Source: Oceanisphaera psychrotolerans
Lineage (GTDB): Bacteria; Pseudomonadota; Gammaproteobacteria; Enterobacterales; Aeromonadaceae
Assembly (NCBI RefSeq): GCF_001870485.1
Contig: NZ_MDKE01000011.1
Location: 62,001-126,000, forward strand
Direction of reading: 5' to 3'
Length of the DNA stretch: 64,000 bases
The first letter of the stretch is position 1, and each line of letters starts with the position of its first letter. This document shows positions 1 through 7,881 of the stretch, in pieces. Position numbers and translations under genes: made by a program. A model generated the notes under the pieces. It did no database searches and had not been told where the DNA came from. It was given only the letters and a program-made list of their open reading frames with translations.

Positions 1-2389
1 GAGCCTTGCTGTCGTGCAACTCGATTTCCATCAGCTTTTCCTGATGAATATCGACATGCACCCCCGAGATGATCATGGGGTTGCCGGCGGCGTCATATTG
101 CACGACTTTGCCGCGCGAGCGGATCCAGTGCCAGTCGCCATCGGCGGACCACAGCCGGAACTCGGCCAGAAAGTAATCGCTCTGCCGGTGCATATACCGC
201 TCAAGCAGCTGTTGCACCCTGGGTTGGTCTTCCGGATGCAGCAGCCGGAAAAACTCTTCGTAATCAGTAAACCGTTCGTTGTCATAGCCCAGCATGCCGC
301 CATAGTAGCCCTTTACCACCTGCTGGTGGGTAACGAGGTTACAGTCCCAGTAGCCCAGCTCGCTGCCTTCAATCACCCGGTTCAGTAATTCCCGGTTGTT
401 CTCCAGTTTTTCTTCGGCCGTCTTGCGCTCGGTGATATCGACCGCCGAGACGATCAGCTTGTCGACCGTCGAGTCGTTACCGACGATCGGAATGATATTG
501 AGATCGAGTGCAACAGGTTCACCATTTTGCCGGCGCAACTGCACATCCCGCCGCACCCTTTTTCCCTGCAGTGCGGCTTTAAAGTCCTCGGACAATGCCT
601 GTTGTTCGTGCGGCAGCTCGTCAAACCAGGGGCTCTGGGTAAAATGCCGCCCTGTCAGTTTGGCGGCAGAGTGGCCATAGACATCGAGCAGCGCCTTGTT
701 CACCATGACGATGTATCCGCCGCGATCCAGCTCGATGATGTAGCTCGCCATGTTGTTCAGTATATCGGCGAACTCCTGCTTGGTTTTTTTCAGCGCCTGG
801 GTCCGGCGCCTGACCCGCTGGGCAATACGCATGTTGTGGCCGGCGGTGATGATCACATAGGCCGTCAGCAGCAACATCAGCACCACGGCGGCGACAATAA
901 ACACCTTCATGATGAAGGATTGTGCCGGCTGCCAGGGATAGGTCGCCCAGCTGGCAATCTTGAACTCTTTGTCGGCCAGAAACTCCGGATGATTGCGCCA
1001 CTCAGGCTCTTGCTGCAACTGGGTGGGCAGACGGGTATCCATCAGGATGATCGGCGGCACAGTCCCGTCGATATCTTCCAGGGTGACACAGAAGTTAATG
1101 CCGAGGCGATCGATTCTCTGCGTCAGCCCGGCCAGTAAATCACGAAAATAAATCACCCCCACCACAAAGCCGGTAAAGGCCCGCTCTCTTGCCGCCTCAT
1201 TCGCGCCTGCCGGATCGAAGCCGGGGCGGTATACCGGCAACAGATAGCGCCAGTCATCGGGCCGGTCCGGATGTTTCTCGTAAAATGCATTGCGTTCGAG
1301 CAACACGGCGCGACCACTCCTGATGGCCGCGTTCAACTGGTCCCGATTTTCGCTGCCCAAATCGTACCCGGATGCAACAACATGCTGGTTGCGAAAGGAG
1401 ATAAACAGAAAGGGGTAATAATCGGCTCGCTCGCCGGCCGGTATCAGCTTGCCCCGACCATCGTTTTCGGTGATGGCGAAAGCGATCAGCCCGAGACGTT
1501 CCGCTTCCGCTTCAAAGTCGTCCCGTTGCTCGTACAGCACCCGCGGAACCCAGGCCAGGCCTTCGACGCCCTGCGCTTGCAACGAATGTTGGGCAAAGCG
1601 CCTGAACTCCACCAGATCGACCTTTTCGCTGCTGTTGATGAAGGCGGCGGTGCCGTTGGCCACCTTGCTCATGGCAAACAGCCCCCGTTCAAATTGCTCG
1701 TGCAGCAGTTCGCTGTCCGAGGCAAATCGCTGCCGAAACTCCAGCTGCTCGGTCTTGCCCAGGGTATGAAAGGTGATGACCACCAGCGCGATCAACAACA
1801 GCGGCAGCAACTGCAGCTTTCTGGCATGACTCTTGAGCCCGCCATGCTGCCGATAGGCCAGCGGCAGCATGATGGGCGTGACCATCAACACCCCCAGACA
1901 CTCGGACATCCACCAGCTCAGCCAGTTGCCGGCCAGAAATTCAACCGGTACATCTCGCCAGACATACATGCTGCCGATGCCGATGGTGGCCGTCAGGGTA
2001 CAGGCGAGCGGGGCCGCCAGACACAGCGCCCGCAGCACCCGCCCTTCGGCGATGCTCCCCGGTTTGTCCGTCGCCAGCAGCGCCATGGCCCTGGCCCCGA
2101 CCACGGCGGTGAGCACGACACCCACGCCGGTGAGCGCGGCTATCGCCAGGGTGGCGTTGTCCAGGGTATGACCGACGACGACGACTTTATGAAACAGAGC
2201 CGCCGCGAACGCCGCCAACCACACCACGAGCCCGTAGCGCAGCCCCCACATCAGCAGGCAGAACAGTGCCAGCCCGGTGGCCGGCCAGATGGGTGCCACG
2301 AAAAGGGGGGGCACCGCCAGCCACATGCCAAACTCGGCCAGCAGAAAATAGCCGATAAACAACAGACCGGCTCGTTGATAACATAACAT
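1..2389 (-). CDS. MASE1-CHASE-PAS membrane signalling protein (3' end outside window)
   Basis: About 796 residues are visible and no stop is reached before the left edge. The N-terminus is a run of hydrophobic helices of MASE1 type (roughly residues 1-210). It is followed by an extracytoplasmic CHASE-type sensor (about 215-485), a further membrane helix (about 490-515) and two PAS domains (about 535-650 and 665-796); the second keeps a PAC-like tail. Proteins of this build usually end in a GGDEF, EAL or histidine-kinase domain, which would lie outside the window, so the output is unknown. The ATG at 2389 is chosen because an in-frame TGA lies just upstream; a nearby second ATG is in the wrong frame. 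The Shine-Dalgarno is weak. The MASE1 and CHASE assignments rest on pattern and topology only. Confidence 0.8.
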   Translation of the reverse strand, partial: MLCYQRAGLLFIGYFLLAEFGMWLAVPPLFVAPIWPATGLALFCLLMWGLRYGLVVWLAAFAAALFHKVVVVGHTLDNATLAIAALTGVGVVLTAVVGARAMALLATDKPGSIAEGRVLRALCLAAPLACTLTATIGIGSMYVWRDVPVEFLAGNWLSWWMSECLGVLMVTPIMLPLAYRQHGGLKSHARKLQLLPLLLIALVVITFHTLGKTEQLEFRQRFASDSELLHEQFERGLFAMSKVANGTAAFINSSEKVDLVEFRRFAQHSLQAQGVEGLAWVPRVLYEQRDDFEAEAERLGLIAFAITENDGRGKLIPAGERADYYPFLFISFRNQHVVASGYDLGSENRDQLNAAIRSGRAVLLERNAFYEKHPDRPDDWRYLLPVYRPGFDPAGANEAARERAFTGFVVGVIYFRDLLAGLTQRIDRLGINFCVTLEDIDGTVPPIILMDTRLPTQLQQEPEWRNHPEFLADKEFKIASWATYPWQPAQSFIMKVFIVAAVVLMLLLTAYVIITAGHNMRIAQRVRRRTQALKKTKQEFADILNNMASYIIELDRGGYIVMVNKALLDVYGHSAAKLTGRHFTQSPWFDELPHEQQALSEDFKAALQGKRVRRDVQLRRQNGEPVALDLNIIPIVGNDSTVDKLIVSAVDITERKTAEEKLENNRELLNRVIEGSELGYWDCNLVTHQQVVKGYYGGMLGYDNERFTDYEEFFRLLHPEDQPRVQQLLERYMHRQSDYFLAEFRLWSADGDWHWIRSRGKVVQYDAAGNPMIISGVHVDIHQEKLMEIELHDSKA

Positions 2390-2688
2390 CTGCGCTATAC
2401 CACGATTTCAGGTTTCTGATTGCAGGCCGAGTCGAGGTGGCCCGCCGCTTAATTCTGTTCGGCTACCCACCATTGGCATCAGAAACAAAAAGGCAATGAG
2501 AATTCTTTATTGGAATGGCTAACCTGTAGAAAATACCATCATCCTTACTTATCAACCAGACAAGAATCCGCCTATTTATTCAGATAATACGACTTTCCAT
2601 ACCAGCTCTCGCTTTGTCGTACTGGCCATGAAATTGTCATTCCAGTCGGGTATTATGGCGAAAGAATTCTCATTTTCGACTTATTTTT
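2390..2688. other. intergenic region between divergent sensor and chrA
   Basis: This spacer of about 300 bases is more AT-rich than its surroundings. It must hold the promoters of the divergent sensor gene and chrA, but I see no convincing -35/-10 pair, operator or hairpin. Short reading frames crossing it are overlaps with chrA in another frame. Confidence 0.5.
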
Positions 2689-3819
2689 ATGCTGCAGGTA
2701 TTCTGGCAATTCTTCAAACTCGGCTGGCTCAGCTTCGGCGGCCCCGCCGCTCATATCGGTTATTTTCAGCGTCATTTCGTGCAAAGGCTCGGCTGGATCC
2801 CGCAGGACCGCTTCGCCGCTACCCTGGCTCTGTGCCAGTTTCTGCCCGGCCCCGCCTCCAGCCAGCTCGGCTTTGCCATCGGCTACCAGCGCGCGGGCCT
2901 CGGCGGCGCCCTGGCCGCCTTTGTCGGCTTTACCCTGCCCTCTTTTGGACTGATGTTCGGCCTGGCGCTGGCCGGGCACCACTATGCCAGCCAGCCGGCG
3001 GCGCTGGCCATGGTGAGCGGGCTCAAGCTGTTCGCCCTGGTGGTGGTGGCCGATGCGGTGCTGACCATGGCCGGCCAGTTCTGCCGCCAGCGGCTGACCC
3101 TCACCATCGCCGTGCTCACCGCCGCCCTGCTGTGGCTGCAACCGGGGCTGGCCGCCCAGTTTGTCGCCCTGCTGGCGGCGGCGCTGCTCGGCGCCCTGTT
3201 GCTGCAAAAAACCGGCGGCGAGCCCGGCCAGCAGCTCTCGCCCAGCTGGCCCTTTCTGTTGCTGTTTGCCGGTTTGCTGCTGGTGCTGCCGCTGCTGTCG
3301 CTCACCGGCACCGCGGCGATATTCGCCGACTTCTATCAGGCCGGCAGCCTGGTATTCGGTGGCGGTCACGTGGTGCTGCCGCTGCTGCAGGAATTGCTGG
3401 CAGATAGTCTGCCTCAGGACGTCTTTCTCACCGGCTATGCGGCGGCCCAGGCCATGCCCGGCCCCATGTTTACCCTGGCGAGCTTTCTCGGTGCCGAACT
3501 GTGGCCGGCGACGCCGCTGCTGGGGGCGCTGGTGGCCACCTTCGGGGTCTTTCTGCCCGGCTTTTTGCTGGTGCTGGCCCTGCAGCACAGCTGGCAGGCA
3601 CTGGCGGCCCGGCCGAAGATGACCGGCGCAATCACCGGCATCAACGCCGCCGTGGTGGGCCTGCTGCTGGCGGCCCTGTATCAGCCGGTGTTCGTCAGCA
3701 GCGTGACCGGCGCCCCGGCGCTGGCCGCCGCCGCCCTCGGCCTGCTGGCTCTGCGCGCCTTCAAGTGCCCGCTGCTGGTACTGATCCCCGCCTTTATGCT
3801 GCTGGGATTCTGGTTGTAA
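2689..3819 (+). CDS. chrA: chromate transporter, ChrA (CHR) family
   Basis: Predicted inner-membrane chromate efflux protein of 376 residues, within the usual size of two-domain CHR proteins. The two homologous halves are visible. The N-terminal half has the family motif SFGGPAAHIGYF (about residues 15-26) and PGPASSQL (about 62-69). The C-terminal half repeats this as FGGGHVVLPLL (about 223-233) and AMPGPMFTLASFLG (about 253-266). Many hydrophobic helices fill the rest. The ATG at 2689 gives the family-typical N-terminus, although no strong Shine-Dalgarno precedes it. It stands alone, divergent from the sensor gene and followed by a strong hairpin, so it is probably monocistronic. Sulfate-like substrates cannot be excluded. 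Confidence 0.9.
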   Translation: MLQVFWQFFKLGWLSFGGPAAHIGYFQRHFVQRLGWIPQDRFAATLALCQFLPGPASSQLGFAIGYQRAGLGGALAAFVGFTLPSFGLMFGLALAGHHYASQPAALAMVSGLKLFALVVVADAVLTMAGQFCRQRLTLTIAVLTAALLWLQPGLAAQFVALLAAALLGALLLQKTGGEPGQQLSPSWPFLLLFAGLLLVLPLLSLTGTAAIFADFYQAGSLVFGGGHVVLPLLQELLADSLPQDVFLTGYAAAQAMPGPMFTLASFLGAELWPATPLLGALVATFGVFLPGFLLVLALQHSWQALAARPKMTGAITGINAAVVGLLLAALYQPVFVSSVTGAPALAAAALGLLALRAFKCPLLVLIPAFMLLGFWL

Positions 3820-3833
3820 CGCCCCCGGGCAAA

Positions 3834-3873
3834 GGTGCCGAACCGCCCGAATCTCACCGGGCGGTTCGGCACC
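3834..3873 (+). terminator. strong hairpin after chrA
   Basis: A perfect 16-bp stem (3834-3849 paired with 3858-3873) with an 8-base loop sits 15 bases after the chrA stop. There is no T-tract, so it is either a factor-dependent terminator or an mRNA-stabilising structure. Confidence 0.6.
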
Positions 3874-3960
3874 GATCAGATAACGGCAACCCGCTTCCCC
3901 CGGACAGGAAACCGGATTTTCCTGCGCCAGTCCCTTTCCAGCTCACTGGTTAAAAAATGA

Positions 3961-4009
3961 TTGACAACAGACAATACTCGGATAAAAATCAATCGTGTAA
4001 CCGATTACA
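3961..4009 (+). promoter_or_regulatory. putative promoter and LacI-type operator of the symporter gene
   Basis: TTGACA at 3961-3966 is a good -35 element, with an AT-rich potential -10 (around 3983-3989). Directly downstream, at 3996-4009, lies TGTAACCGATTACA, two TGTAA/TTACA half sites around a central CG. This resembles operators bound by LacI/GalR repressors of the gluconate type. A LacI-family gene lies at the other end of this small locus (6668-7720). Repressor binding is inferred. Confidence 0.55.
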
Positions 4010-4056
4010 AGGACAGTAAACACACAATTTGTGCAACAAAAGGACTGGAGAACGCT

Positions 4057-5538
4057 ATGGAGTGGTACATAGGATATACGGTGGTCTATTTCCTGATCAT
4101 GTTTGCGATCGGCGGATATTACTTCTTCAAGGTAAAAACCTCGGATGCCTACCTCATTGCCGGCTGGAACATGGGGTACTGGAAAATAACGGGCACCCTG
4201 ATCAGCACCTGGTGCGGGGCCGCGGCGTTCATTGGCTGGGTCGGCATGGGCTTTACCAAGGGCATATCGGGCTATTTCATGTTTGCCCTGCCCGGCATTC
4301 TGGTGAGCCTGCTGCTGGTCATCTTCTTCAGCAAGCCGCTGCGCAGGCTGAAGCTGTTCACCCTGGCCGATCTGTTCGGCAAGCGATTCGGCAGGAAAGC
4401 CGGCGTGGTGCCCTCGGTATTTTCGGCATTCGTCTACTCCGTGCCCGCCACCGCCCTGCAGATTGTCGGCATGAGCACGGTCTTCAATGTGATTTTCGGC
4501 ATCGACCTGGATACCGGTCTCATACTGTCGTTCGCCCTGATCCTGGGCTTCACCATTCTCGGCGGCCTGGAGGCCACCATCGTCACCGATGCGCTGCAAA
4601 GTGTCATTGTCATTGCCGGCATCATCATCCTGGCCCTGTGCTCGGTCACCTATGCCGGAGGTCTGGAAAACGCGCTGTTCAACACCCCCACCGAATTTCT
4701 GACACCGATTCCAGACGGCAGGGCCCTGGAGGTAGTCACCTTTGCGCTGACCGTGGCCCCCTTCTACCTGGTATGGCAATCAACCTGGCAGCGGATCTTC
4801 GCCTCCAAGACAGAAGAGGTGGCCATCAAGGCCGGGGTCACCGGCTTCGGGCTGGTCATGCTGATCTCCTTCCTGCCCTACTGCATCGGGGTGCTGGCCA
4901 GGCAGTTCGTCCCCCTGGATACGCCAGCAGATCTGGTGTTTTCCTTCGTGGCCATGGAACTGCTTCATCCGGCTATCGGCGGCATCGTCATTATCGGCCT
5001 GCTCTCGGCCTTAATGACCGGTGCCGACTCCTTCATACTGCAAGGCAGCTCCAACCTGTCCCACGATCTGTACTGTGGCCTTGTCAACAAGCAGGCCACC
5101 GAAGCACAGAAGATGAAATCCGCCAGAGTAAGCGTGGTGATTATCTCTATTCTATCGCTGGGTGTGTCGTTCATGATGACCGATATCATCTCCATGTATC
5201 AGTGGGCCCTGAGGGTATCGGCCACTACGCTGATATTCCCGTTCCTGGCCGCCATGTTCTGGCAGAGGGTCACCGCCAGCGGCTGCATTGCCAGCATGAT
5301 TGGCGCCATGAGCATCACCGTACTGTGGCCGCTGTTTGATACCGGTATCGATGCCGCCTACCCCGGCTTCCTGGTTTCCCTGTCGACACTGTGGCTCGTC
5401 AGCAAGCTGACCTCCCATAGTCATAATGAACAGGCCAAGGCGTTTTACTGGAATGGCATGAACCAGGCCGCGCCGCAAACCAGTGCACAGACAACCGGTA
5501 AAGCAGCGACCGGTTATCCCCTTGCCGCAAAGCAATAA
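4057..5538 (+). CDS. sodium:solute symporter (SSS family)
   Basis: A 493-residue polytopic membrane protein with about 13 hydrophobic segments, the usual size for SSS transporters. It begins with a helix followed by a motif of the type FKVKTSDAYLIAGWNMG (about residues 23-39) and contains LISTWCGAAAF, both typical of the family's first helices. The ATG at 4057 follows a GGAG Shine-Dalgarno at suitable distance; the longer in-frame TTG start at 3961 lies on the promoter and is rejected. It is followed after 60 bases by the PHP-domain gene, probably in one operon, with a LacI-type regulator convergent downstream. The substrate is unknown; the company of a PHP hydrolase and a sugar-type repressor suggests a sugar-acid or phosphorylated/esterified organic solute. 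Confidence 0.85.
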   Translation: MEWYIGYTVVYFLIMFAIGGYYFFKVKTSDAYLIAGWNMGYWKITGTLISTWCGAAAFIGWVGMGFTKGISGYFMFALPGILVSLLLVIFFSKPLRRLKLFTLADLFGKRFGRKAGVVPSVFSAFVYSVPATALQIVGMSTVFNVIFGIDLDTGLILSFALILGFTILGGLEATIVTDALQSVIVIAGIIILALCSVTYAGGLENALFNTPTEFLTPIPDGRALEVVTFALTVAPFYLVWQSTWQRIFASKTEEVAIKAGVTGFGLVMLISFLPYCIGVLARQFVPLDTPADLVFSFVAMELLHPAIGGIVIIGLLSALMTGADSFILQGSSNLSHDLYCGLVNKQATEAQKMKSARVSVVIISILSLGVSFMMTDIISMYQWALRVSATTLIFPFLAAMFWQRVTASGCIASMIGAMSITVLWPLFDTGIDAAYPGFLVSLSTLWLVSKLTSHSHNEQAKAFYWNGMNQAAPQTSAQTTGKAATGYPLAAKQ

Positions 5539-5598
5539 CTCTGGCTCAGGGTGCGGCCCCGCCTGCGGGGCAGCGCCGTTAACGACGGAAAACCCAAG

Positions 5599-6645
5599 AT
5601 GACATTCAAGGTCACCAGCCCTTATACCGGAACCTCGTCCTGGCAGAAAGGCAACATTCATGTGCATACCAAGGCCAATCCGGACAAGCCGGGCAGCAAG
5701 ATAGATTATGAATTCGGTGGCGACTGTGATGACGTTATCAAGCGATCCCTGAGTGCGCCGTTCAATTTCGATTTTATCTGCACCTCCATCCATCCGTACA
5801 TTGACTCTATCGATACCTTCAGCCAGCCGATGGCGCACGAGGAGCTTGTGGTGATTCCCGGCCGGGAAATACAGAACAACAACATATATTATGGCGATTA
5901 CAATGGGGGCTACTTCAAGGACGAGAAGGCAAAATACATACACGCCCTGACCATGGGCAGAGAGAACGGGGTATCCCTCTGCTGTCATCCCTGCTTCTTC
6001 GGAACCACCCGGCCGCGTGAAGGCGGCGAATGGCAGAACATCCTTGAAAGTCTGCTGTCCCCCTGCGACCGGCTGAAAGAACTCAACCTGGTCGGCATAG
6101 AGGTTTACAACGGCCTGTCGATGCTGGAGGAAGATCAGGGCAGCAAGCCTTACTACCCCCATTACAGTGAACCCTGCTGGGATGACCTGCTCACCCGGGG
6201 CTACCAATGCCTGGGGTTTGCCGGCAATGATGAGTTTTATCGCGCGCATTACATCTATGAAAACTACGCCCCCCTGGGCTATATCCAGGTAGCCGGCGAC
6301 AAGAATGAAGCCAGCATACTGAGCAACATTCGGGCCGGTCACTTCTATGCCAGCACGGGGGTTGAGCTGACAACCCATCCGCTTCTGGTAAGCGAAACGG
6401 ACGAGGGATACGACTTTCACCTGTCCTCCCCGGACCAGGTCATCTGGAAAGCCATCGTGTTCGAACAGCAGGGGGATGGCTACGCCTTGCGAAGCTACAC
6501 CTCGGACATTGCCAGTGAGTGGACCTTCACCCAGACAAACAAATGGAAATATATCCGCTTTCAGGCCAGCTCCCCCCGGGACGATAAAAAAAGGGCCTGG
6601 TTACAGCCCGTCTATGGTCCCGACTGGGTGGATCACGGTTGCTGA
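5599..6645 (+). CDS. PHP-domain metal-dependent hydrolase
   Basis: A 348-residue predicted cytoplasmic hydrolase of the PHP (polymerase and histidinol phosphatase) superfamily. Visible metal-site motifs are HVH at residues 21-23 (after GNI), a GRE at 88-90, His115, CCHP at 128-131, a GIEVYNG stretch and a later GNDE. These match the spacing of TrpH/YciV-like phosphoesterases. The last 90 or so residues resemble a beta-rich appended domain. The ATG at 5599 is preferred over an earlier in-frame start at 5551, which would add a basic, unconserved leader. Being paired with an SSS transporter and a LacI repressor, it may process an imported ester or phosphate; the substrate cannot be named. Confidence 0.75.
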   Translation: MTFKVTSPYTGTSSWQKGNIHVHTKANPDKPGSKIDYEFGGDCDDVIKRSLSAPFNFDFICTSIHPYIDSIDTFSQPMAHEELVVIPGREIQNNNIYYGDYNGGYFKDEKAKYIHALTMGRENGVSLCCHPCFFGTTRPREGGEWQNILESLLSPCDRLKELNLVGIEVYNGLSMLEEDQGSKPYYPHYSEPCWDDLLTRGYQCLGFAGNDEFYRAHYIYENYAPLGYIQVAGDKNEASILSNIRAGHFYASTGVELTTHPLLVSETDEGYDFHLSSPDQVIWKAIVFEQQGDGYALRSYTSDIASEWTFTQTNKWKYIRFQASSPRDDKKRAWLQPVYGPDWVDHGC

Positions 6646-6667
6646 TATGGTTACCGGCAATGGAGGC

Positions 6668-7720
6668 TCAGCGAGCGTCGGTGCTGTCTTGCCGCAGATC
6701 GGCAACGCTGTCCCTGATCACCAGCTCGGCATCAAGCAGGCAGGACATCATGGGGGTGCCATGCTCCAGGTGATCGATCACGCATTCCGCGATTTTTCTG
6801 CCCATCTCGGTCACGGGCAGATCGACCGTGGTCAGGGCCGGATTGGTAAACTCGGAAATCTCCAGGTTATCAAACCCGACAACAGACATGTCCCGGGGGA
6901 CAGTAATGCCCTTTTTTTCCATGGCCAGCAACGCGCCTATGGCAATCACATCACTCAAGCAAAGCAGGGCCGTGGCCCCGGAAAAGGCCGTTCCCTCACT
7001 ACCTTCAAGCTGCCGGCACACATAATCATGGGCCGAGCGGGTGTCCAGGCCAAGTATCTGTAACGGCGGCTGGTAACCGTGAGCGAAATGCTGTTGCAGC
7101 TCATCCCTCACCCCCTTTAATCTCAGCTTGGTACGATCATTGCCCTCCAGTGGCCCGCTCAACAGCAGAATGTTCCTGTGCCCATGGCTTACCAGGTAAC
7201 GGGCCACCTTGCGACCGAGGGCATAGTTGTCATAACCAATGGTCGGGTCTGCCACCCTGTCGTCGTAGACACTACTGAACACATAGGAAATATCGGATTT
7301 GCGCAGATATTCCAGTAACTCGGCATCATGGTTCAGGCCAGGCAAGATCAGGGCGTCGACCCCGATATTGACCAGCTCCCTGATCTTCAGGCTTTCGGGA
7401 ATCGCTCCCTTCCTGGTGGTTGAGACCACCAGGTTGTAGTTTTTTTCGGCCAGTGACGACTCCAGCGCATCAAGAAACTTGGCATGCACCAGGTTCTCCA
7501 GCGTCGGCACGACAATACCAATCGAGCGGGTATTGCTGGTCGACAGCGCCCGGGCCGAACTGTTGGGAATAAAGTTGAGCTGCTCTGCGGCCAGCCTGAC
7601 TTTTTCTGCCGTCTCGGGCGACACCTTGTCCGGCGTGTTCAGGACCCGGGACACGGTGGCCACCGACACCCCCGCCAGGCTGGCGACCTGCCGGACACCG
7701 GCCCGCTTCTGTTTACTCAT
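6668..7720 (-). CDS. LacI/GalR-family transcriptional regulator
   Basis: A 350-residue regulator with the classic layout. The helix-turn-helix and hinge occupy residues 1-60 (VRQVASLAGVSVATVSRVLN, then SARALSTSNTRSIGIVVP). A periplasmic-binding-protein-like effector domain follows (about 62-340) and contains the family motif VVGFDNLEISEFTNPALTTV. It is convergent with the symporter/PHP genes, with only 22 bases between the stops. The operator-like palindrome at 3996-4009 is the obvious candidate target, so it probably represses the transporter and hydrolase in the absence of inducer. The inducer is unknown. Confidence 0.9.
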   Translation of the reverse strand: MSKQKRAGVRQVASLAGVSVATVSRVLNTPDKVSPETAEKVRLAAEQLNFIPNSSARALSTSNTRSIGIVVPTLENLVHAKFLDALESSLAEKNYNLVVSTTRKGAIPESLKIRELVNIGVDALILPGLNHDAELLEYLRKSDISYVFSSVYDDRVADPTIGYDNYALGRKVARYLVSHGHRNILLLSGPLEGNDRTKLRLKGVRDELQQHFAHGYQPPLQILGLDTRSAHDYVCRQLEGSEGTAFSGATALLCLSDVIAIGALLAMEKKGITVPRDMSVVGFDNLEISEFTNPALTTVDLPVTEMGRKIAECVIDHLEHGTPMMSCLLDAELVIRDSVADLRQDSTDAR

Positions 7721-7881
7721 ATGAAAACATCCGTTACTGCCGCTGAGGGGAGGATCCCCGGGCTCCGGCTAACTGACTGGTTTTGCGAGAAATAACGCCG
7801 GGAGCCGACGGTCATGGTCCCGAGTTTATCGATCGATACCCGCCGCTTCAATGCTTTCAAAATCTCCCCCCTCTCCCGGCG

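Noticed and set aside
3961-4056. Upstream TTG start extending the symporter by 32 residues
   Set aside because: The extension overlaps the promoter and operator and has no Shine-Dalgarno; the ATG at 4057 does.
5540-5598. Extended start of the PHP gene at 5551
   Set aside because: It would add a basic, unconserved 16-residue leader from a GC-rich spacer; the ATG at 5599 directly precedes the conserved region.
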